A stretch of DNA of 64,000 nucleotides from DASVNK01 sp964478815 (GTDB lineage: Bacteria > Verrucomicrobiota > Verrucomicrobiia > Limisphaerales > SXQI01), in contig CAYZKY010000004.1 of the NCBI GenBank assembly GCA_964478815.1, forward strand, positions 1-64,000, written 5' to 3'. This document shows positions 37,901 to 49,900 of the stretch, piece after piece. The position numbers were made by a program, and so were the translations under genes. The notes beneath the pieces are model-generated. The model saw nothing but the letters and a program-made list of their open reading frames with translations. It was not told the origin of the DNA and ran no database searches. The stretch's first letter is position 1. Each line of letters begins with the position of its first letter.

Positions 37901-40900
37901 ATCGCCGGAGAGACCGCCGTCGAGCGAATCCATTGTGGAGCCGTCCGCACGATAGAGCACATCGGTGCCACCGTTGCCATACATGAAGTCCAGACCGTTA
38001 CCGCCGAAGAGGAGGTCATCATTCACGCCACCGAGCATGCGGTTCAGACCCGTGTCGACGAGTTTGTATCGGCCGTTGCCATCGTGGTTGAAATACTGGC
38101 CGGTTTGAGGATCGGTGAAGACTCCGAACTGCGAAATCAGCTTGATGGACGTAGTGAGAGAGCGGAACGACAACCGGCCGTTGACGCTTTCGACAAGGAC
38201 TTCGCCGGCAAGAATGGATTTGGCGATCTCGGCGTTGATCTGGTTCACCAGATCGCCCAATGTCGAAGCGCTCTGGCCGACCGTGATGGTCGCGGAACGA
38301 TCGTTGTTCGCCAGGACAAGCGAGGCAGGGCTGGTCGGCAACACGGGCACACCCGCCGCCGTGAGCACACCCGCGCCCGATGCCATACCTTGAGTGAATC
38401 TCCATTGCGCCGCCGCCGGGCTGCCCGCCGGAATATTCGGGATGCTGAGCGTGGTGCCGAACGTCGAGAAGACGATGCGATTCAGCTTCACGTTGTTCGC
38501 GTCGACGGCGCGGGTCACCTGAACGAGGTCTTGCAGGCCGGCCTCGAGCAAGGCGGCCCGGATATCGAGCACCAGGTCATCGACACTCAAATTCGGCGTG
38601 GCCGAAACGCTCTCCGAACCATCCGTGGTACTCGCCCGAACGATCACATCCACCGGCAACTTCGAGCCCACGACGAGCGCGAAGTGAGCGTCGCTCGTCA
38701 GTTGGCCGTTAACCGGAACATCCGCCGTCGAGACGATTTGAGCGATCCGGTTGCTCGCCGTGACGGAGCCGAGGAGTTGATCGACGAATTTGAGCTCGGT
38801 AATCGCGGAATCGTTGAGACCGCCGATATTAGGATCCAACGGCCAGGCGTAGAGGCGATTGATCCCTTGCCCTCCGAGCAGGTCGTCGTTCCCCTCGCCC
38901 CCGAAGAGCCAATCATCATCGGTCAATAACCCTTGTCCCGGACCACCGTCGCCGAAGAGACGATCGTCGCCGCCAAATCCGTAAACGGTATCGCTGCCGA
39001 AGCCGCCGTCCATGCGATCGCGGCCCGAAGAGCCGAGCAGCGTATCGTTGCCATCGCCGCCGTCGATGGTGGTTGCCCAATCGTTGCTGCGTGCGTTCAG
39101 CGCGGTCATGTCCACCGCGCTTGCTCCGGGCAGGAAGCCTAACGTGTCGTTGCCGCCCAAGCCGGAAATGCGGAACTGCTCGATGGCCGGCTCGCCTTGA
39201 GGATCGCGCCAATTGCCAATGGCCGTTCGATGCTGACCGCCAACGTTCAGCACACCTCGATCTGGCCACTGATCGAACCGGATGTCGGTGACACCTCCCA
39301 GATAGAAGTCGATGACCAGCCCACCGGCGGAGCGTTGTGTGCCGGTGCCCGTGCCGAGGCCGAGCAAATTCTGCGCATAGGCGTTGGCCGCGCTCAAGAC
39401 CAGGGTGGCTCCCGTGCCGAACCCACGGGCGATCAAAGCGATGCGGGCGCCACGCCGGACGGCCTCGACGTAACCGTGCCGTCCGCTGGCATCGGCGTAG
39501 GAGAAGAACGGACCGCCACTCACCGTGAGCGTGTCGTTGATCGCGCGGACGGCATTGTCGATGCCGCCGGTGACCGGCACCGTAAGTTGCTGGGTCCGCG
39601 TTCCGAGCGTGAGGGTAAAGACGGCGGTGCCACTGACCAATCCATTGTCCGGGATATCCGCGCCGCCGAGCATGACCGCCTCCTCCGACAACAGGATCGT
39701 ATCGCGATTATCGGTGCCTTCGATCAAAAGAATGTCCGTCGCATTATCGTCAATCGAGTCGCCTTGGAAGCTGTTGCCGAAATGACCGTCGAATACGTCG
39801 CCAAAGAACTTGTATGCCGGGTTGGTATCCAGCAGGATCATGTCGATTCCTGAGCCGCCGTACAGTCTGTCATTGCCTTCCTGGCCTTCGAGCCAGTCAG
39901 AATCCGGCCCACCCCACAGCGAATCGTTCCCGCCGCCGCCGAGCAACTGATCCTCGCCGCCACCGCCATATATTTCATCATCGCCACCCAGGAGATTGGC
40001 CCGCGGATTCTGACCGTAAGTGCGCGTGTAGAGCCAATCGCCCGCAATTAGTTCGGCGCCGGCGTCGCCGAAAATCACTTCCCGCCGGATGCTGCCGTAG
40101 AGCCAATCATTCCCGGGCCCACCGTGCATTTCACTGCCGCGCAGCAGAGTCTCCGCCTGAAGCTGGGCTGGGGTCGATGAGCTGAGCGTATGGGCATAGC
40201 CGTAAAGGAAATCGATGCCATCCCCACCCCACATGCGCTCGCCAGAGAGAGTGCCCGGGCCGCCATCGCCGAAGAGTCGATCACTGCCTTCATTACCGTA
40301 GAGCTGGTCGCGGCCGGCGCGGTCTTCCGGCAAGGAGAACGAACCGTCCAGTTGGAAGTCCCCGCGGAGGATGTCGTCGTTCTCGCCACCGAGTGCTACG
40401 TCATGATCGGCCCCGCCGAGCAGATAGTCGTTAGCAGCACCCCCGTCGAGATAATCGTCCCCTTCCCCGCCATCAAGGCCGTCGTAATCGCCGCCGCCGA
40501 ACAACCAGTCGCCATCCGCCCCGCCGAACAGCACGTCTTTGCCGTCGGTGACGTCGCCGGGCACCGACAGGCCAGCGAGGACCTTGGGAGTCATGAGCGC
40601 CGGGACGAAGCCGGTGGGATGCGCCAGCTCGGCTGCCGCGAAACCGGGTGGGAGATCCATCCTGGCCGCACGTTCGATATCGTTAGCCCAACGGAAATAC
40701 AGCGCTTCACTGTAGAGGGCCGAACCGCCCCAGATAATATCCATCCCCTCTTCGCCAAGGAGCAAGTCGTCGCCGAGCCCGCCTTCCAGAAGGTCGTCCG
40801 ATGGCCCGCCCAACAGAATATCGTTGCCCTGACCGCCATACAGATCGTCCGCGCCGCCGTGCGGTTGGCCGATGCTCTGAATGCCATCAAACGGAGCAAT

Positions 40901-43900
40901 CTGCCGGAAGTCGCTGTCGGACAGTCTAATGACCGAGACAAAAGCCGCGATCTTGGCCAGCTCCACCCGAGCGTTATCCCCGAGGAGGATATCGACCAGC
41001 GCGTCTGCATCGCCACCGCGAAGGACATCCGAGCCCGCGCCACCCACATGAATATCCGCACCGACGCTGATCTCATTCGAGAAGGAAGCTCCGTACTCGT
41101 TCAGATAATCGCGGGCTACCCCGTCATCGATGAAATCATCGCCTCCGGCATCGGGGTGCAGGCTCTCGAAACTCGTGACAACGCCTAACGAATCGTAAGC
41201 AACATGGCCGCCATCGCCGAAGAGGATGTCGTCGCCACCCATGCCTGCGATGATGTCGCCGCCGCCCGCCGCATCCAGGCCCCCGGCACCGCCGAGAATT
41301 ACATCCGGTACCGGGCTGCCGGTAATGCGATCACGTCCGCCGTAAGTCGGGTCGGTGGAGTATAGATCGCGATCCGCCGGAAGGAACGGCACGCGGCCAT
41401 TGTCGCCGAACAGGCGGTGGCCGATCGCCTCGAGGCCCGCGTCGATAATATCGTCGCCGGAACCACCGAAGATCAGGTCGTTGCCGGCCGCTCGCGCACT
41501 GGCAATCAAAGAACCTCCCTGGGAGAGGTAGTCCAGCCGATCATTCCCGCCGAACTCGGGCTCATGCGTTCTCACTTCGACCAGCGCCCCGGCGCCATCG
41601 CGATCCACATAGCCGCCGTCGCCGATCAAGATGTCGTCACCAGCGTTGCCAAAGACCACGTCATCGCCGGAGCCGCCCAGAATGACATCCGGGCCGACAC
41701 TTCCGTATATTTCGTCGTTACCGCCCTGAGCACCCTGGACGGTAAAGACATCATTGACATCGGCGCTGGCCGGATCGGATTCGATCACTGGAGTCCCGCC
41801 CGCCAGAACCCCATTATCGCCCACGATAATCTCCCCTTCGGTGCCACCGCCATAAATCTTATCGTGTCCGGTTCCGCCAAAGAGGACGTCGGCACCTTCC
41901 GCAGCGTTTAGATCAATCGTATCATCGCCACCGAAAACGGCATCGGCGCCCACACCTGCCGGACCGGCGACATGGGCAGGCAAAACAGTTTGGAGACGAG
42001 AAATGGCGAGGCTGGCATTTCGCCAGAGGTAGCCATTGTCGCCGAGGACCACATCCGAACCACGCCCGCCGGTCAGCAGGTCATTTCCCGCGCCGCCGAG
42101 AATGACATCGTTGCCCAAGCCACCTTCGATCGTATCAGTACCCCCGATATCAGGAGCGATCGTCCAGATGTCGAAAGCGGTTGCCGGATCGCCGGTATCG
42201 AAATTCACCGAACCGTTATCGCCGATCAGGATATCGGTCGCGGCATCGGCCTGGCCACCGAACAGGTGGTCGTCGCCAGCTCCGCCGATCAGAATATCCG
42301 CTCCCGCCGAACCGGATTGATCGATGATGTCGTTGCCGCCGATCGTTCCGTCGTGGCTGGCGACCGAGATTACCACGCGCTGGCTGTTGCGCGTGATGTA
42401 GCCGCCATCGCCCAAGACCACATCGTCTCCCGCACCGCCCGAAATCGTATCGCCACCGACTCCCGCGACATCCTCACCGCCCGAACCGCCGAGAATAATA
42501 TCGATGCCGAGCCCACCGGCGATGACATCCTTGCCGCCAGCCGCAGGCTCGGTGGTGTAAATGTCAAAGGACTCTCCCGGCGCGGCATTCGGATCATCCA
42601 GCACGACCACTCCGTTGTCGCCGATGAGGATATTGGAGGCGTTGTCGAGGGTTCCACCGTGCAGGGCATCGTTGCCCGTGCCGCCCAAGGCAACATCCGC
42701 TCCCGCTGAACCCGTGGCATCGATAGTATCGTTACCATCACCGGCATGATCGGAGGCCGTCACTCTGACGACCCGGCCAGCGGACACAATCGCGATGCCC
42801 CCATCGCCGACCAGAATGTCATCGCCAGCGTCGCCCACGAGATCGTCGTTGCCGGTTCCACCGAACAGGACATCGTTTCCCAGCCCTCCAAACAATTGAT
42901 CACCGGCACCCACGGAGTCGTTGGCGCTCGCAATCGAGATCACAGAGTAACTGGCTTCGCGCTCGATGACCGCCGAGTCTCCCAGAAGGACGTCATCCCC
43001 GCCATGGCCACGAAGAGTATCCGCGGCATCGTCGCCGACGAGGACATCGTTGCCGTTCCCGCCGAGCAAGGTATCCGGTCCTTCGTCCCCAAAGGCGGCC
43101 ACACCACCTGCTGTCCGCGTGGCATCAATCGTGTCCGCGCCCGTTTGGCCGCGGACAACCAAATACTGCGGGGAGGGATCGGTAATGGCGACCGTATCGT
43201 TGGCCGTGCCGGAGTACACGGAAGTGACCTCGATCCGGGCGGCGCGGGTGCTGGCGATGGTGATGCCGTTTCCACCCTGACCACCCCGAATCCACACGCC
43301 CGGGCTGAAGGACTTGCTGGCACTGTCGTAATCGCTCTCGAAGAAGCCGCCCGACGCCGTGTAAAGAATATCGGCCGGAGCAAGCCCAGCAATGGTATTA
43401 TTGGTGATCGAGACGGCTCCGTCGCGATCCGGATCGTTCTGATCGCTGACCACGAGCCGGTTGCGATCCCCGCCCTGAGCATCCACCCGAAGCTCACCTC
43501 TGAGATCGTCCAGCGAGAAATACTCTGAGTAGGCGTGGATCGAGTCGTTGCCACCGCCGCCGTAAAGATCGGTGCGTCCCTGAGTGCTCCGGACGGTGAA
43601 CGAATCCGCCCCGTTGCCCAGCCGGATTTCGATGCTCTCCAAATTGGAATAGAGAATCCCGGACGGCAACCCGAGCCCATCGACACGAAGGACTTTGGAA
43701 GCGGTGGTCTTGAGATCGGCATCGGAATAGTAGGTACGTTCACCGCCAGTATATCGAACCGGTTCGTTGCCGAGATAGCGCTTGAGTTCTCCACCCGCGT
43801 ACGTGACGGCTTCGAAGCTGTCCTGACTGTAAGGCCCGGCTCCGGCTCCGGCTTTGAGGCGATAGAAAACCTCACCGCGACCGTGGAAGACCGGGCGGCC

Positions 43901-46900
43901 GCGCGAATCGACGGTGGTGGTATAGAGAAGCACATTTCCAGACTCATCCAGACGGAAGTTCCCGCTGGAATCGATCACGGGTTGGCCAATCTGAACCCGT
44001 TCGTCACCAAAGTAGAACACCGTCTCGCCGGCCGCATGGAACGCAGGAGTGGTGATGACCACTTTGATAGTGACCGGCCGATTAGGAGCAGGCGTCGTGC
44101 CGTTAAACGTGATCCGATCATTAGCCGCAGACGCCGAGAATTGCGTGCCGGCCAGGCGGTAAATCTTTGAGCCCTCGTAGACCACGATGGCCACCCGGTC
44201 GTCGGTCACCGAATTGCCCGTGGCCTTCAAATCATAGTTGAAGCCTGCCAAGGAACGGAGATCCAGCACCGTGTCCGAATCGAGAGTGACATTCTCGAAT
44301 GTCGGCGGCGTATAGGCAGTACCGAGCTGAACCCGTGTCCCGGCGGCACTGACGAGATCGTAGACCTGATCCCGGCGATTGTGGATCAACGCTTGGCCGC
44401 CAATATGCAGAAAGGGGGAACTGCCATTCATGACCGCCCGACCATCCTCGTCATAGACCTGTTCGCCGCCGAGATATCGCTGGATCTCGCCCGCGGAACG
44501 GACTACCGGGTCATTGGCGGAATGGAAGACAGGCTCGCCCGCGAGATGCAGGCGCGGGTTGCCATCAATATCGAACAAGGGTTGGCCGGTGAACGGATCG
44601 TAGACCTGCTCTCCACCGCGGTAAGTGACGATCAGCCCCGTGAACGGATCGCGCAGAACTTCCCCGCCGACGTAGCTCTTGGGAGTGGGGCTGGCCGAGC
44701 CGGTGTGGTACTGCACTTTTCCCTGCGGATCGAGCTGATACACCGGAATCCAGTAGTTTGCCAACGATCCCGCGATGCCGGCCGTATTGCTGGAATCGTT
44801 CACGATGATCCGGTCGTTGCCGCCCGAGCCTGACTTGTAGACGTCATGGGTCTGCCGCCAGATAATGGTGGTGGTCTGCTGGACAGGGATGACCGCCGGA
44901 GCGAAACCGCTCAACGTGATGCTCTGCGTGCCCAAAGCGACGCGAATATCGTTCACGCCGAGCTGGAATCGGCTGTTTGGGCCACCGAGCACGGCATTGG
45001 CATTTCCGATCGCGGTGTTCTGCGCCACAGCGGCAAACCGCGGCGCGTTGGTGCCACGGTAGATGGCTCCCACGGCATCCAGATCGAACCCGCCAGCCGA
45101 GCCGTCCAACCCGACGATGCGCACGTAGCGCGCCCAGGCCAGACCGCCGAGATCGTAGGATCGGCCGAGGTTATTGTCGACAAACGCACCATCGCCTTCA
45201 GCGTCGTTCGTGGTAAACAACCGGCTGGTCGGAACGACTTGCTTTGCGAAACCAGGCCCGCTCCAGGATAGGATCGCACCGGCATCGCCGCGATTCTCGT
45301 ACATCTCGAACGTGATCGGGTACAGCTTACCGGCCTGAAGGGCAATCTGGCCGGAGCGTTCGGTCATTGGATGTTCGTTCCAATCGTTGATAATCAACTG
45401 GCCGTTGACGTAAAGCCGCTGCCCGTCGTCCGAGGCTGTCGAGAACGTGTAAACACCCGTTTCAGGAGCCTGAACGTAGCCCGTCCAGCGGACGCTGAAC
45501 TGGTTGCTCCCGATGCCCGGAGCCGGCGCCCCCCCGCCCCAGAAGTAGCCCACCACATTGTCGACCCGGGTGAATCCAAGGCTATTGAAATCGCGGCCGT
45601 TATAGTAGTTGCCCAAAAGCCCATTAAATCTGCGGAGCGAGGTTTCGCTGCCTTTCACGCTTGTCCACACTAACCCATCCTGGCTGACCTGCACATCGAT
45701 CTTCCCGAACTCGGCCGGATCGAGATCGAACTCGTAAACATTGAAGTCGGGGCCGGGGCCGTTGAGTATCCAGCGGGCGTCGTCCACGAGATTGCCGAAC
45801 TGGTCGACAAAGAGCAGCGCGCCGTTATCAAAGTCGGGCACAAAGGATTTCCGGCCCGTGTTGTCGAAGACTTCCTTGTTCTCGCCGTTCAGGTAAACCG
45901 GCCGGGCTCCCGGAGCCGTTCGAAGCGTCTCGACAATCACCGGAATCCCCGAAGCGGCATTTGTCGTCTCGGCTCCATCGGCATCGTAATATAGCAGACG
46001 GTTCTGCGCGTCGCTTTTTTGCGCGCCGTATTTCTGAACACCGCGCTGTTGCACCAAATTCTCCCGGACTGAGCCATCGGGATTCAGGACGGCAACCCGG
46101 ACTCCGACATTGCCGCTGTCGTTGAAGAGAATCTTCGCACGCTCCGGGAAGGCGTAGGTTTTTCGCGATCCGGCGGCATCGGTGTAGCTGAAGTTCTGCT
46201 GCTCGGAGTTGATGAAAACATTGGGCGAGGCATCAATGAGCGTCTGGTACTCAGCCGCGCTCACCGGGATGCTCTGCTCCTCGATATCACCGTCGCCATC
46301 GAAGGTCAGCCGCGCGCCGATCCGATTCAGGCGATTGTCGTTTTGGACTTCAACGGTGTCGTCGCCTGCGCCGCCGAGGACGAGCGTATCTCCGCTAATC
46401 TCGCGGACGTAAACTCGGTCATTGCCGCCCGCCGTGACAAGTGTGGTCTTGACCGGCTGCAGCGTGCGTTTCACATCGGCACCCGTCGGAGCGAAGGTAA
46501 ATTCGTCCGAGCCATTGGAGAGACGGATGTCGAGATTCTCGATGCCATCGAGCCAGACACCGTTAAATTGAACCGTATCGAGCCCGCGCCGATTCGGAGC
46601 CTGACCCAGGCCCTCCAAACTTCGGAATGTATCCCAGAGCAGCTCGCCCGTGTCCGCATCCTTATCCTGCGCAAAAATCGGAGTTCCGAAACGATCTTCA
46701 CCGACCTGGATCATCCGCGGCACCGAACGGGTGATCAACATCCCCGGCGCGAAGCTCCCGCCCTGATTATGAACGAGGACCCGGTCACCCGCATCCTCGA
46801 ACTGATCGCCGCCTTGAACGGTCAGCTTGCCCTTGATGCCAGAGAGATTCTGCACGCCTTCCGCCTTGAAGACAAAGGTGGGCGGATCCACCGTAACGGC

Positions 46901-49900
46901 GGGAGGCTGAATCAGCTTGGTGCGGGTTTGCAGCGTGCCGGTTTGGTACCCGACTTGATAGTTGAGCACGCGGACTTCGACCCGGGTATAAGGCACGATG
47001 AAATTCCAGGCGAGCCGACTGTTGACCTCGATCTGGGCCTGGTTCACATCGAAGGGCAGCGCCCGGAAGTACGGGAATGCGGCGCTCAATTGTCCGAACA
47101 AGGCATTGACCTTGTCCGACAGGATCTTGCGGGCGGCCTGCGCCGGAGTTGCGCCCAGGCCGAAGAAATTCAGCACCGTCTGCCAGAAGTTTAACTCAAA
47201 CGTGAACGACATTCCGCTGAGATTGAAACTGGCATCCTTCCAAACCACTTCAGGCGGCAATTGGAGCTGAATGGCCGGCGGCACATAGGTATAGGATGGA
47301 GGATCGAAGACCAGGGGCGGCGGATCGCCACCGATGTGGATCGTGTCGTCGCCGGAACCGCCCACCACGGTCGTCTCAAACGACCCGCTGGTGCTCAGGA
47401 CGTAAATTTGATCGCCACCGCCACCGCCGTCGACTTCGATGGCCTCGATATTGCTGAAGGTCACGATCCGCCCCGCGCCGGCGATATAGCGGTCGGTCAC
47501 TACGAAGACATCGCCGATGGGAGTGCCTACGATCACAATGGTATCCACGCCCGTGCCGCCATTGATATCCACCGGTGCGTTCTGGAGATAATCGTAGCGG
47601 TTGAAGCCCGCGCCGCCAAACAGGCTGGAGAGATTCGTGACTTCATCCGGATTGTCGAGGTTCTCGCGCAAGACGAGGAACGTCTTCAAGAGGAAGCGAT
47701 CATTGCCGGCCCCGCCATGCAGATAGAGTTTCGCGCGATTGTGATTAACCTCGAACCGATCATTCTGGCCTTCCCCGAGTATGAACAGCACAGCGGAGTT
47801 GCCGTTGGTCATATTCTCGGTGTCGGCGACCGGCACTCCATCCGGGTATTCGAGATTGCGATTCCCCTTATCGGGAATCAGCGGCACCGTGCCAACGATG
47901 ACTTCGTCATCGCCGCCACCCTGGTTGATAATGGTGGGAACGACCGTGTCGTTGGCCAGGATGCTATCGTTCCCGGAGTAAGTTTGGACGAAAACGCGCT
48001 CCAACTGGCGATACGTGACGATGTCGCGCCTGGGCAGCGTTAACTCTCCGATGGTCACGGTGCCGGAACGGAAGGCCCCTGATCCACCGGCATCCAGCGT
48101 GACCGTATCGGCGCGAATTGTCCCGTTCACGAGCAGGATATCGACGCCCACTCCCAACCCACTATCCGTTATGGTTACCCGGGCCCCGCCATTCCCAGTG
48201 AAGTTGATAATATAGTATTCAGGGTGCGAAAGCTCGTTCGTCCGGTTGTCCAGATTCACCGTGCCCGACCACTGCGACACCCGCCGGACGACTCCGCCCA
48301 CGGTGATTTCGCCATCCATGTCGCCGATCACCAGCGTGTTATTCGCATTGCCGCCGGTCAAGATCGCGGCCTCAAAGATCATCTTCAGATCCTCGACCAC
48401 CGCACCTGCGGCGTAGCGATCACCGCGATTGCCGATCGACAAATCCGGATCGTCGAGTTTCATCATCTCTTCGATGACGGATTGGTCCACGTATGGGTGC
48501 GCACTCGCGAAGGTGTTACTTCCGTTATTAGCCAGGATGGAACCGACGACGAAAGTGTCGTCCGCCAAGGTCATATCCTGATTGGAAGTTTCGATGAGCG
48601 TATCTGCACCCCCGGCATCGATGAAGGTATCCCGCCCGGCGCCACCGGTGACCCGATCATCACCGAGTCCGCTGTCCAGCACATCGTCGAAAGGCGAACC
48701 GATCAGCTCATCGTTGCCGTTGCCGGCAACCAAAGTCAGAAGCGCCAGATCGCGCACTAGATATCCTTCATCGGCCGTTCCAAGCGGGCTGGCGTTGATG
48801 GAATCGTTGCCGTCCAAGGCCAGCAAAGTAACTCGGTCACCTTCGGCTCTGACGCTGTTCGTCAATGTAACATCATATGCTCCCTGGCGATTAAAATTGT
48901 AATCCTGATAATACCGGGTATCCGCGCTCGGGTTCTCCGGCGTGATCATGTAAGCATCAGCCCCATTCGTACCGTAAATGGTCAGCGAATCGGCGGCTTG
49001 GTCGTCGGACACGATCAGATTAGGAACGACCACGTTACGGATGTCGTCGGTGGTATTCGGATCGTCGTCCAGATCGACGCGATCGATCTTCGTTCCATTG
49101 ACGGTCGAGCGCTTCCCAAGGTTCGCGGTTACCGAGCTAACCCCGCTGCCGAACAAGTCGCGGACGGTGATCGAATCGGCACCCTGTCCAGCATCGATGC
49201 TAAGATCTTCCATTCCGAACGTGGTCAAGACGGTGCCGTTCGTGACCACGTTGATCTGCCGCGTGCCGCCTCCGCGTTCGACGACAATCGTATCGCCGGC
49301 TTCGGTGGCCGTGAACACGAGGAAGTCGCGCTCGCCAGCGCCGTCGCTGCCGTGAATATTGCTGCCGAGGGCATCCGGCCCGATCCGGACCATGTCGCTT
49401 CCAGTGCCCAGGTAAATGGTATCGTTGCCGGCTGCCGTGATGATGTCGCTGCCTTCGTCGCCGTAAATATTGTCCGAAGCCGGGCCGCCGGACAGCGTGT
49501 CGTCCCCTGTTCCACCGTGGATGGTCGTCGCCGTCGCGCCCCGATATTCGATCTGGTCGTTGCCGGCCTCGCCGTCGATCGATTGAATATTCGAGCCCGT
49601 GGCGAGGATATAATCGTCGTCTGCGCCTCCTAGAATGGTAATCCGGCCTTTGCCGTTGACGATGATCGTATCGTCGCCAGAACCGCCATTGATCGTGACC
49701 GGCAGCAGGACGGAGTCCTTGACCAAGATGTAATCGTTGCCGGTCCCGCCATTGATCTGAATGCCCGTGGAGTTCTCGTAGATATTGCTGCGGCCGTAAG
49801 CCGTCACGATGATGGTGCCGCGGCTCCCGTTCCCGGTCACTTGATCGATGGTGATGGACTCATCTATGAGCGCCTGATTGGTCGTTTCATCGATGCCGAC

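Noticed and set aside
44846..45271. Plus-strand open frame over the PA14/discoidin segment
   Set aside because: Antisense to well-supported PA14 coding sequence, with no start context or domain.
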